Source of the DNA: Novimethylophilus kurashikiensis
GTDB taxonomy: Bacteria; Pseudomonadota; Gammaproteobacteria; Burkholderiales; Methylophilaceae
Assembly (NCBI RefSeq): GCF_003112435.1
Contig: NZ_BDOQ01000006.1
Location: 1 to 64,000 of the forward strand
Reading direction: 5' to 3'
DNA length: 64,000 nucleotides
A program made the translations under genes and the position numbers. Below the pieces are notes generated by a model that was not told the origin of the DNA, made no database searches, and saw nothing but the letters and a program-made list of their open reading frames with translations. Positions within the stretch are counted from its first letter, which is position 1. Each line of letters begins with the position of its first letter. Positions 44,581 to 53,301 of this stretch are shown here, one piece after another.

Positions 44581-45204
44581 ATGAACAAACTCATGATTGC
44601 ACTTCTTTCCGGTGTATTCGTTTGCACCACCACCTTGAGTCATGCAGCCACCGGCGGCGGGACTGGGGCCGGGGTCGGGACTGGCGCCGGAGCTGGCACA
44701 GGAACAGGCGCCGGGACAGGAGCAACAGGAACGACTGGAACCACGGGCAATACCGGCACTACTGGCACTGGAACAACGGGCACGGGAACGACAGGCAGCG
44801 GTGTGACTGGCGGCTCCATGGGAACGGGGACAGGCACAGGAACCGATAGCACCGGTACCGTGACTGGGCCTTCCGACTCGGGAACTAACGGCACCGGAGT
44901 TACAACGGGTATTGGGACCGGCACTGGTACAGGGGCCGGCGTAGGCACCGGGACAGGAACGGGAACGACAGGAACCACGACCGGCCCGGGCTCCGACATG
45001 GGCACTGGTGTTGATTCCGGAATGGGCACCAGCGGGGTAGAAAATGGTTCAAGCACCTCGGGTACGACCAGTACACCATCCACGAATACACGCTCTCGCA
45101 GTCCTACGGGTACTGGCACAGGAACCAGTACTTATGGCCCCGGACGGGGTAGCGGTTCTACTGGCACGGGAACAGGAACCGGAACAACCGGCACTGTTCC
45201 TTGA
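44581..45204 (+). CDS. Secreted Gly/Thr-repeat protein
   Basis: This 207-aa protein has a signal peptide ([22 protein letters not shown]) and then low-complexity repeats of GTG, TGT and GTTGT patterns almost to the end. A short Ser/Asn-rich break carries [11 protein letters not shown]. The ribosome site GAAGGAG is good and the reading frame is kept despite repetitive DNA, so it is expressed as protein. It is probably an unstructured extracellular or cell-surface protein of unknown role. Slippage in the repeats could vary its length. Confidence 0.7.
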   Translation: MNKLMIALLSGVFVCTTTLSHAATGGGTGAGVGTGAGAGTGTGAGTGATGTTGTTGNTGTTGTGTTGTGTTGSGVTGGSMGTGTGTGTDSTGTVTGPSDSGTNGTGVTTGIGTGTGTGAGVGTGTGTGTTGTTTGPGSDMGTGVDSGMGTSGVENGSSTSGTTSTPSTNTRSRSPTGTGTGTSTYGPGRGSGSTGTGTGTGTTGTVP

Positions 45205-45250
45205 TACATCCCGACCTTTAATGCAACGGGCATTCACGCAGTGATGCCCC

Positions 45251-46042
45251 TTAGCCGCCTTTTTCCAGGCGGTCGGCAATACGGCCGGCCGCCTGTTTCA
45301 ATAACGCGATGCATTCCGCCTGCTGCTCGATACTGAGCCAGCCGGTGATATAAGTCGTGCCGAAGCCAGCGATCGGATAACCGGAAGCATCGCAAATCGC
45401 CATACCAAATCCGCTCGTGGTTCGGTCCAGCACGATGTTGTCGTAGACGCCGCAGCCCTTTTCCATCGACGCCCGCACTGCGCGGCGAAATCCTTGTTCG
45501 TCGAAGCCTTCGATGCGGTGGTAGCGCGACAGGTTGACGGTGATGATTTCATCGACATCCTCCTGGGCCATGTGCGCAAACATCCCCAGGCATGCCGGGC
45601 TCATCCCGAACGGGCCGCGCATGCCGACACGCCCTCGTCCCACCTGGATTTGCGATTGGCTTTCGTAACGGCCGATGCACACCATGTCCAATCCTGCGCG
45701 CATCGTCAGATACACCACTTGATCCAACCGTTCGGCCAGTGCGCTCAGTTCGGTCGCTGCGAGACGTTCCAGCGGATTACGACTGATGGCGGTATAGCCC
45801 AATGCGGCTAGATCATTACCCAGGTTGAAGCGCGCCGTTTCTGGATCGCGTACCACCCAGCCGAGATCGATCAACGAATCCAGCACACGGTGGATAGTTG
45901 GCCGCGGCAAGCCGGTGCGGGCAACCAACTCGGTCAAGGCGCTGCCTTTCCTGGAGCCACGTGCAATCGCAGTCAACAAGACGGCGGCGCGGTTGAGGCT
46001 GCCCGCGGTGGATTGAGCAGGGATATCAGGATTAAGCGACAT
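45251..46042 (-). CDS. IclR-family transcriptional regulator
   Basis: This 263-aa protein has an N-terminal winged helix-turn-helix (LTELVARTGLPRPTIHRVLDSL, in parts) and a C-terminal IclR effector domain (GMRGPFGMSPACLGMFAHM; SGFGMAICDASGYPIAGF). It is divergent from a two-gene operon at 46214. A 15-bp palindrome lies 25 bp before its own start, and a related 21-bp palindrome lies before the operon, so it probably controls both. The effector is unknown. ATG at 46042 is chosen (AAGGAG upstream); GTG at 46045 is possible. Confidence 0.92.
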   Translation of the reverse strand: MSLNPDIPAQSTAGSLNRAAVLLTAIARGSRKGSALTELVARTGLPRPTIHRVLDSLIDLGWVVRDPETARFNLGNDLAALGYTAISRNPLERLAATELSALAERLDQVVYLTMRAGLDMVCIGRYESQSQIQVGRGRVGMRGPFGMSPACLGMFAHMAQEDVDEIITVNLSRYHRIEGFDEQGFRRAVRASMEKGCGVYDNIVLDRTTSGFGMAICDASGYPIAGFGTTYITGWLSIEQQAECIALLKQAAGRIADRLEKGG

Positions 46043-46066
46043 CACGGCAACTCCTTATCTGTAACA

Positions 46067-46081
46067 GTCCGATATTCGGAC
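46067..46081. promoter_or_regulatory. IclR operator candidate 1
   Basis: GTCCGATATTCGGAC is a perfect 6+3+6 inverted repeat just upstream of the iclR-type gene, positioned for autoregulation. The same 13-bp core recurs at 46168-46180. Confidence 0.7.
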
Positions 46082-46159
46082 TTGTTTTTAATATTAGTGT
46101 CTTGACGTCGATCAAACCACATTCCTAACATTCATTCAACGCCGCAGAGACGGTATCTA

Positions 46160-46181
46160 TCCGAATATCCGATATTCGGAC
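46160..46181. promoter_or_regulatory. IclR operator candidate 2 (nested palindrome)
   Basis: Positions 46160-46180 form a perfect 9+3+9 palindrome with arms TCCGAATAT and ATATTCGGA. Within it lies the 13-bp palindrome TCCGATATTCGGA (46168-46180), the core of the other site. It ends 33 bp before the ATG of the flavoprotein gene, a position suited to blocking or activating transcription. Confidence 0.7.
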
Positions 46182-46213
46182 ATTACAGCAACATCAACGA
46201 GAGGAGCAGCACC

Positions 46214-46870
46214 ATGAGCGAAATTTACGGCGCGCAGCACCGCGCCTTGCAGCAGGCGTTCGACACCGAAAAGATGGCCGACCGCGTCGGCGAATTGATC
46301 GTGGTCAACGAGGTTGCGCCTGAGCATGCCGGCTTTATCGAAAGCCGCGATATGTTTTTTCTGACCACCGTGGATCACCGCGGCTACCCGACCTGCTCCT
46401 ACAAGGGCGGTAATCCGGGATTCGTGAAGGTGGTGGACAGCAAGACACTGGCTTTTCCCAGCTTCGACGGCAACGGTATGTTTCTCTCGATGGGCAACAT
46501 CATGGCGAACGACAAGATCGGCATGCTGTTCATCGATTTCGAGACCCCGCACCGGGTGCGCGTTCATGGCCGTGCCAGCATCGACCGCAACGATCCATTG
46601 ATCGCGTCTTTCGCAGGCGCGGAGTTGGTAGTACGCGTGGCCATCACCGAAATCTTCATCAACTGCCCGCGCTACATCCACCGTTATCAGCGCGTGGACA
46701 GTTCCAAATACGTGCCCCAAGCGGACTGCCCTACCCCCGGCGCGCAGTGGAAACGTATCGATGCCATCCAGGATGTGCTGCCGGATCGCAACAAGGATCT
46801 CGCGAAAAAACTGGGCGGCACCATTACCTTCGAGGAATACGGCGCGCTTGTGATGAAGGGCGAAGGTTAA
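46214..46870 (+). CDS. Pyridoxamine-phosphate-oxidase-like flavin-binding protein
   Basis: This 218-aa protein has the split-barrel flavin-binding fold of the PNPOx family (FIESRDMFFLTTVDHRGYPTCSYKGG; AFPSFDGNGMFLSMGNI; RVRVHGRASI). Members reduce or bind flavins, haem or other cofactors in the cytoplasm; the specific reaction is not readable. The ribosome site GAGAGGAG is strong. It is the first gene of an operon with a small membrane protein 41 bp downstream and faces an IclR regulator, which suggests a substrate-induced catabolic or detoxifying unit. Confidence 0.85.
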   Translation: MSEIYGAQHRALQQAFDTEKMADRVGELIVVNEVAPEHAGFIESRDMFFLTTVDHRGYPTCSYKGGNPGFVKVVDSKTLAFPSFDGNGMFLSMGNIMANDKIGMLFIDFETPHRVRVHGRASIDRNDPLIASFAGAELVVRVAITEIFINCPRYIHRYQRVDSSKYVPQADCPTPGAQWKRIDAIQDVLPDRNKDLAKKLGGTITFEEYGALVMKGEG

Positions 46871-46911
46871 ACAGACGGCGTGAAGAATCTCAACAACACG
46901 AGGAAAAGATC

Positions 46912-47367
46912 ATGCAAGACACGAAACATGCAGGAAACATCGTACTGCTGAGAGGCGCCGGACTGTGGCTGCTGATGGCCCTGTTGCTGGCCTGGTGCAT
47001 GGTGGGCCTGAATTTCGGCGTGCCCGGATTGAAGGAAATCTTTGTCGGCAAGTTCACGCGGCTGTTGCAGGCTCATATCGATTTCCTGCTGATGACGGCA
47101 CTGATCCTGGGTTTTTACGCCGCCAAGGTGCCCCTGCCCTGGCACGTACGCTGGGCCATGGTAGTCGGCGCTTTTACCAACTCGAGCCTGTTCTTGCTGA
47201 TGGCGATTTTCCCGCAGCTGGATAGCCCCACCCCTGTGGCCGGCTGGGGGCCGGAAGCATTCAAGTATTACCTGCTCACCAGCATCCTCATCACCAGCTA
47301 CGGCTTCGGCAAAGGCGCTGTCACCGTACTGAAATCCACCTTCAATAAGCCTGTGTCTGCCAACTAA
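46912..47367 (+). CDS. Four-helix membrane protein co-transcribed with the flavoprotein
   Basis: This 151-aa protein has four predicted membrane helices (LWLLMALLLAWCMVGL; FLLMTALILGFYAA; WAMVVGAFTNSSLFLLMAIF; YYLLTSILITSYGFG). Size, helix number and a QAH motif before helix 2 recall the styrene-oxide-isomerase group of small haem membrane proteins. I cannot confirm this by eye, and it is only a hypothesis. The ribosome site GAGGAAAA supports the start. It probably works with the upstream flavoprotein. Confidence 0.65.
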   Translation: MQDTKHAGNIVLLRGAGLWLLMALLLAWCMVGLNFGVPGLKEIFVGKFTRLLQAHIDFLLMTALILGFYAAKVPLPWHVRWAMVVGAFTNSSLFLLMAIFPQLDSPTPVAGWGPEAFKYYLLTSILITSYGFGKGAVTVLKSTFNKPVSAN

Positions 47368-47390
47368 CAGATTTTAAACCTGAGGCTGGG

Positions 47391-48221
47391 CTAGCCTACA
47401 TGGCCGTCCAGCCCGCATTCCTGCATCACCTTGGCGGCGATTTCTTCAATCGATCGCGTCGTGGAATCGAGCCAGCGAATGTTTTCGCGATGCATCAACT
47501 GCTCGGCCTGCTTGACCTCGAGGCGGCAATTATCGAGCGATGCATACTTGCTGTTGGGCCGACGTTCCGAGCGAATCTCATGCAAACGCTCCGGCCGGAT
47601 GGTGAGACCAAATAATTTTTTGCGATATTGATCGAGCACGCTGGGAAGCTTGCCGCGCTCGAAGTCCTCAGGGATAAGAGGGTAATTGGCCGCGCGAATC
47701 CCGAATTGCATGGCTAGATACAAGGACGTCGGCGTTTTTCCGCTGCGCGAGACGCCCACCAAAATGACTTCTGCCTCGCTTAAATGGCGCTCGCTGGCAC
47801 CGTCGTCGTGCTCGAGAGAGTAGTTGACGGCTTCCATCCTGTGCCGGTAAACGCTATTATCTACAACCCTTCGGCCCTGTCCGATACTGCGGGTCGGCAG
47901 CATTCCCAGCTCCTGACCCAGCGGTCCAATAAAAGTTTTGAAAAAATCCAGGCAAAGGGCATCGGCGTGGCAAAACTCGACGCTCACGTCTTCGTTAACA
48001 AAGGTCATTAGCAAAATCGGACGCAACCCGTCCTCTTGCGCAGCCTTGTTGATCGCCGGCAGGCACGCCCGCGCTTTTTCCGGGCTGTCGATGAACGGCA
48101 TCCGGACCTGGTGGAATTCCACACCCGGAAAGTGCGCAAGCAAATTCAGCCCCAGGGTCTCCGCAGAGATCCCGGTGCCATCGGAGATGAAGAATACGCT
48201 TCGGCGAGTGGGTTTGATCAT
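47391..48221 (-). CDS. ppsR: PEP synthase regulatory protein (kinase/pyrophosphorylase)
   Basis: This 276-aa DUF299/PpsR protein switches PEP synthase off and on by ADP-dependent phosphorylation and phosphate-dependent dephosphorylation of a Thr near its catalytic His. The P-loop GVSRSGKTPTS and the N-terminal FFISDGTGISAET block are typical. It is divergent from ppsA with only 69 bp between start codons, the usual arrangement for this regulator and its target. Confidence 0.95.
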   Translation of the reverse strand: MIKPTRRSVFFISDGTGISAETLGLNLLAHFPGVEFHQVRMPFIDSPEKARACLPAINKAAQEDGLRPILLMTFVNEDVSVEFCHADALCLDFFKTFIGPLGQELGMLPTRSIGQGRRVVDNSVYRHRMEAVNYSLEHDDGASERHLSEAEVILVGVSRSGKTPTSLYLAMQFGIRAANYPLIPEDFERGKLPSVLDQYRKKLFGLTIRPERLHEIRSERRPNSKYASLDNCRLEVKQAEQLMHRENIRWLDSTTRSIEEIAAKVMQECGLDGHVG

Positions 48222-48290
48222 GAACCATCCTTGTTGAGCGAGTAGTGGCAGATAATGCCATCCATTTAAAACTTTTTGTGAGATTGAACT

Positions 48291-50657
48291 ATGGCGGATT
48301 ATGTAATCGGTTTCGAATCGCTGCGCATGACGGACGTTCCCACAGTAGGCGGCAAGAACGCTTCACTGGGGGAAATGATCAGCCAGCTGACAGCCAAGGG
48401 CGTACGCGTCCCTGGCGGCTTTGCGACAACCGCTGAAGCCTATCGCGAATTTCTCGCTCAAAACGGGCTCGCCGCCCGCATCAATGCCGAACTGGACAAG
48501 CTGGACGTAGAAGATGTCACGGCCTTGGTCGCCTGCGGCAAGATGATCCGCCAGTGGATCATGGATGCGCCTTTCCCTGCTCGCTTGCAGGAAGAAATCG
48601 CCGCCCAGTACCAACGCTTGGTCGGCAGCGACACCGGTGCAACGTTCGCCGTGCGCTCTTCTGCTACTGCGGAAGACCTGCCAGATGCATCCTTCGCCGG
48701 CCAGCAGGAAACCTTCCTCAACATCCACGGCCTGGACAACATTCTCCACGCCATCAAGGAAGTGTTTGCCTCCCTCTACAACGACCGCGCCATTTCCTAC
48801 CGCGTGCACAAGGGCTTCGTCCATGCCGACGTCGCCTTGTCCGCCGGTATCCAGAAGATGGTACGCAGCGACATCGGCGCTTCCGGCGTGATGTTCACCA
48901 TCGATACCGAATCCGGCTTCCCTGACGTGGTGTTCATCACTGCCGCTTATGGTCTGGGCGAAACCGTGGTGCAAGGTGCAGTCAACCCTGACGAATTCTA
49001 CGTTCACAAGCCGCTGCTGGCTGCCGGCAAGCCAGCCGTGGTACGTCGCAGCCTGGGTTCCAAGCTGATCAAGATGGTATTCACCGGCTCCGTCTCTGCC
49101 GGGAAGTCCACCCATACCGTGCAAACCGACGCAAAGGAGCGCAGCGGCTTCGCACTCGACGACGCAGAAGTGCTGGAACTCGCACGCTACGCCGTCATCA
49201 TTGAAGAACACTATCAGCGCCCCATGGACATTGAGTGGGGCCGCGACGGCAACGACGGCAAGATCTACATCCTGCAAGCGCGCCCTGAGACGGTGAAGTC
49301 CCAAGCGGTCGCAGGCACCTCCCAAAGCTTCAACCTCAAGCAGCACTCCAAGGTGCTGACCTCTGGTCGCGCCATCGGCCAGAAGATCGGCCAAGGCCCG
49401 GTGCGCATCATCGAAAGCGCCAAGGAAATGCTGCGCGTGGAACCCGGCGACGTGCTGGTGACGGACATGACCGACCCCGATTGGGAGCCGGTGATGAAGC
49501 GCGCTTCTGCCATCGTGACCAACCGCGGCGGCCGTACCTGCCACGCAGCCATCATCGCGCGTGAACTCGGTATTCCCGCAGTCGTCGGTTGCGGCGATGC
49601 GACCGAAAACCTGGTGGAAGACGAAGTCGTGACTGTGTCCTGTGCGGAAGGCGATACCGGCTACGTCTACAAGGGCGCCCTGGAATACGAGGTGTTGACC
49701 TCCAACCTCACCGAGATGCCCCCGCTGCCGACCAAGATCATGATGAACGTCGGCAATCCGGACCTGGCCTTCAGCTTCGCGCAATTGCCGAACGCCGGCG
49801 TGGGCCTGGCTCGCCTGGAGTTCGTCATCAACAACATGATCGGCGTGCACCCCAAGGCCATCCTCGACCATACCCGCGTGCGCGAGAGCGTCCGTGAGGA
49901 AATCGAACGCCGTTCCCGCGGCTACGCCAGCCCGCGCGACTTCTACATCGAGAAGTTGGCAGAAGGCGTGGCAACGCTGGGTGCGGCGTACTGGCCCAAG
50001 CCCGTCATCGTGCGTATGTCGGACTTCAAGTCCAACGAATACCGCAAGCTGATCGGCGGCGACATCTACGAACCCGAGGAAGAAAACCCCATGTTGGGCT
50101 TCCGCGGCGCATCGCGTTACGCGGCTGAGTCCTTCGTGGACTGCTTCGAGATGGAATGCCTGGCCATGCGCAAGGTACGCGACGAAATCGGCCTCACCAA
50201 CGTCGAGTTGATGATCCCCTTCGTGCGCACTATCGACGAAGCCCGCGCAGTCATCGACGTGCTGGCCAAGCACGGCCTGAAGCGCGGCGAGAATGGACTG
50301 CGCCTCATCATGATGTGCGAAATCCCTTCCAACGCGTTGTTGGCAGAACAGTTCCTGGAACTGTTCGACGGCTTCTCCATCGGCTCCAACGACCTGACCC
50401 AACTCACCCTGGGCCTGGACCGCGATTCCGCGCTGGTAGCTTCCGCCTTCGACGAACGCAACCCGGCAGTGAAGGCACTGCTGTCGCTCGCGATTTCCGC
50501 CTGCCGCCGTCTCGACAAATACGTCGGTATCTGCGGCCAAGGCCCGTCGGACCACCCCGACCTGGCCGAGTGGCTGATGGCACAAGGCATCTCTTCCATC
50601 TCGCTCAACCCGGATACTGTGGTCGCGACCTGGGAGCGCCTCGGCAAGATGGCGTAA
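48291..50657 (+). CDS. ppsA: Phosphoenolpyruvate synthase
   Basis: This 788-aa cytoplasmic enzyme converts pyruvate and ATP to PEP, AMP and phosphate for gluconeogenesis. An N-terminal ATP-binding domain (residues about 1-340) precedes the phosphohistidine domain with His418 in [14 protein letters not shown]; the Thr in that motif is the PpsR target. The C-terminal PEP/pyruvate barrel ends with [11 protein letters not shown] carrying the catalytic Cys. Length is normal. It is followed by a strong terminator. Confidence 0.97.
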   Translation: MADYVIGFESLRMTDVPTVGGKNASLGEMISQLTAKGVRVPGGFATTAEAYREFLAQNGLAARINAELDKLDVEDVTALVACGKMIRQWIMDAPFPARLQEEIAAQYQRLVGSDTGATFAVRSSATAEDLPDASFAGQQETFLNIHGLDNILHAIKEVFASLYNDRAISYRVHKGFVHADVALSAGIQKMVRSDIGASGVMFTIDTESGFPDVVFITAAYGLGETVVQGAVNPDEFYVHKPLLAAGKPAVVRRSLGSKLIKMVFTGSVSAGKSTHTVQTDAKERSGFALDDAEVLELARYAVIIEEHYQRPMDIEWGRDGNDGKIYILQARPETVKSQAVAGTSQSFNLKQHSKVLTSGRAIGQKIGQGPVRIIESAKEMLRVEPGDVLVTDMTDPDWEPVMKRASAIVTNRGGRTCHAAIIARELGIPAVVGCGDATENLVEDEVVTVSCAEGDTGYVYKGALEYEVLTSNLTEMPPLPTKIMMNVGNPDLAFSFAQLPNAGVGLARLEFVINNMIGVHPKAILDHTRVRESVREEIERRSRGYASPRDFYIEKLAEGVATLGAAYWPKPVIVRMSDFKSNEYRKLIGGDIYEPEEENPMLGFRGASRYAAESFVDCFEMECLAMRKVRDEIGLTNVELMIPFVRTIDEARAVIDVLAKHGLKRGENGLRLIMMCEIPSNALLAEQFLELFDGFSIGSNDLTQLTLGLDRDSALVASAFDERNPAVKALLSLAISACRRLDKYVGICGQGPSDHPDLAEWLMAQGISSISLNPDTVVATWERLGKMA

Positions 50658-50692
50658 CCACTGTCATCGCAGGTAAATCCTGCCGGCAAAAC

Positions 50693-50733
50693 AAAACCGC
50701 CGCAGGCCTTCGGGTCTGCGGCGGTTTTTTATT
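50693..50733 (+). terminator. Strong intrinsic terminator of ppsA
   Basis: AAAACCGCCGCAG (50693-50705), a 10-nt loop and CTGCGGCGGTTTT (50716-50728) followed by TT: a perfect 13-bp stem with a T-run, 36 bases after the ppsA stop. Confidence 0.95.
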
Positions 50734-50934
50734 AGGCGCTGCGAAACGCATACGCCAGCGTTTTGTGTAGCTTTAATCTGACACTCACTAATGATTTTCC
50801 CTAATTAAAAATACGCTTTGGCCGACTGCCATTGCTTTGCAAACCACTTCAGAATCGAGTTTCTCCTCACCCATCATGCTGATGATTGGCAATGCGCTGA
50901 GAGGAATCAAAAAATAACAAAAATCGGGTGAGCT

Positions 50935-53301
50935 ATGAAACACAATTTAAAGGGCGGACATATTATCTCGCCCTGGTTGCGCTTCTCCAGAAATAGGCTC
51001 GCTGTTCTAGCTTTGGTTCTGGCAAATTTCCAACCCTTGACCGCAGCAGCAGCCTCCGACACCTCGGCGCAAGAGCTGCTGCGCCAACAAGAGCGACAGC
51101 GCGAGTTGCGGAAAGAGATGGAACCCGAGCGCGACGTGCGCTTGCCGCAGCCATCCAGTACGCCCAGCTCAACGCAAATCCCGCTCGGCGAAACGCCCTG
51201 TTTCGTCATCCATCAGATTCGACTTGAAGGAGACGAGGCCGAGCATTTTCAATTTGCCCTGCATTCTGTCGTTGATGGGCCGGATTCAGTGGTCGGCTTA
51301 TGTCTCGGCGGACAAGGCATCAATGCCGTTATTGCTCGATTACAAAACGCGATTGTAGCCAAGGGGTATGTCACCACTCGAGTTCTGGCCGGGGCTCAAG
51401 ATCTCAAACCGGGAATCCTGAACCTGACCGTCATCCCCGGACGCATTCATGCCATTCGATTCGCACCCGACGCCAGCCCGCGGGGGCGATACTGGAACGC
51501 CTTGCCTGCCAAACCGGGTGACCTGCTTAATTTGCGCGACATAGAGCAAGGCCTGGAAAACCTGAAACGTTCCCCCACCTCCGATGCCGATATTCAAATC
51601 GAACCATCGGCCGACCCTAACGCCAAGCCGGGCGATAGCGACCTGGTCATCAGTTACCGGCAAGGTTTTCCGTTACGCCTGACATTGAGCGCCGACGACA
51701 GCGGGGGCAAAACGACCGGGAAATATCAGGGCGGCATAACCATCTCGGGCGATAACTTGTTCACCCTCAACGATCTCTTTTACTACAGCTACAACCACGA
51801 TCTTGGCGGCGGCGATCCTGGAGAACGCGGAACACGCGGCTACACGGTTCATTACGAGATTCCTTACGGGTATTGGCTGCTGGGGGTAACGGCCAGCGAG
51901 CACGGCTATCACCAATCGGTAGCGGGATTCAGCCAGAATTACATGTATCGCGGCCAAAGCAGCGATGACGAAATCAAGCTTTCGCGCCTGATCTATCGCG
52001 ACGCCACGCGTAAAACGTCGGTATCTCTCGCAGGCTATCTCAAAACCTCACGCAACTACATCGACGATACCGAAGTCCTGGTCCAACGCAGGCGCATGGC
52101 CGGCTGGCAGGCTGGGCTTACGGATCGCGAATATATCAAGAGCGCTATCCTGGATTTAGGACTGTCCTACAAGCATGGTACCGGCATGCTCGCCGCCATG
52201 CCGGCGCCAGAAGAAACTTTTGACGAAGGCACATCCCGCCCGAAAATCCTCACGGCCGACGCCCAGTTCAGCCTCCCGTTCCGCCTGGGCAGCCAAGCGC
52301 TCAAGTACGCCGGAAGCTGGCGTGCACAATGGAACTACACCCCATTAATCCCTCAGGACCGTTTCTCCATCGGCGGCCGGTATACGGTGCGCGGTTTCGA
52401 TGGGGAAAACACCCTCTCAGCCGAACGCGGATGGTTGGTGCGAAACGACCTTGGCCTGGCCTTGGGCCAAAGCGGGCAGGAAATTTATATCGGAATCGAC
52501 TACGGTCAAGTCAGCGGGCCGTCGGCGCAATTACTCGTTGGAAAGCGGCTCGCAGGGGCAGTGCTGGGTCTCCGAGGGGGATACCTGCTGCAACGAATGA
52601 ATCTCGACCCGGCCTTGACGCAAAAGCGTCTGGGCGACGGATTTTACGAACAAAAGCTCATTCGGGAACAAGTGGCCGAGCTGACCGGGCGGCGGTTTCT
52701 TACCGGCTACAGTAACGACGAAGACGAATACAAAGCGCTGATGACGGCGGGGGTAACCTTCGCACAAGCCCATCAATTAGTGCCTGGGGTTGCGCTGACC
52801 GACGCGCAAATCGCCCAACTGACCAGCGACATCGTCTGGCTGGTAGAAAAAGACGTCACCCTCCCCGACGGCAGCCAGACTAAAGTGCTGGTCCCGCAGG
52901 TTTACGTTCGTCTCAAGGATGGCGATCTCCTCCCTTCCGGCGCGCTGCTCGCCGGGGATGACGTCGATTTCAAGGTTTCAGGTGACCTGACCAACGGCGG
53001 CACCATTGCCGGGCGCAATGTTGTCAGCATGACCGCCGACAACATCAAGAACCTCAGCGGGCGTATCAACGGGAATACCGTATCGCTTTCCGCCAGGCAG
53101 GACTTGAGCAACATCGGCGGCACCATTGAAGGCGGCGATTCGCTCTCGCTTGAGGCTGGCCGCGATCTCATCGTCAGTAGCACCACCCGCAGCAGCAAGG
53201 CTGGTTATGACGTACATGGGGTGCAGGTCGCCACCAGCCGTACCAATCTCGACCGTATTGCTGGTCTTTATGTCAGCAATCCCCAGGGTAGGCAAGGATA
53301 G
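50935..53301 (+). pseudogene. In-frame fusion of a TpsB transporter to the pre-toxin part of its TpsA partner
   Basis: This 788-aa frame has two unrelated halves. Residues 1-549 are a TpsB/FhaC-type outer-membrane transporter: a signal region, a coiled N-terminal helix (ELLRQQERQRELRKEMEPE), POTRA-like part (FVIHQIRLEGDE), and a barrel with the VRGF motif (485-488). The barrel stops at LGLRGG (549), before its last strands. From residue 550 the sequence is that of a large TpsA/CdiA exoprotein: LLQRMNLDP, TQKRLGDGFYEQKLIREQV, QLTSDIVWLVEKDVTLPDG, then haemagglutinin repeats (GRNVVSMTADNIKNLSGRI). TpsA's secretion domain and most of its body are missing. The frame ends at TAG 53301 at a second breakpoint. 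It is probably not a working transporter, unless the fusion folds in a new way. Confidence 0.8.

Noticed and set aside
44640-45119. Antisense Pro/Val repeat ORF opposite the Gly/Thr gene
   Set aside because: It mirrors the low-complexity plus-strand gene, which has the signal peptide and the ribosome site.
48363-50585. 740-codon frame antisense to ppsA
   Set aside because: ppsA is unmistakable; the antisense frame is a by-product of high third-position GC.
53126-53281. Independent start for the second TpsA fragment at ATG 53126
   Set aside because: It has no ribosome site, and its first 50 codons are a frame shadow of the upstream haemagglutinin repeats.
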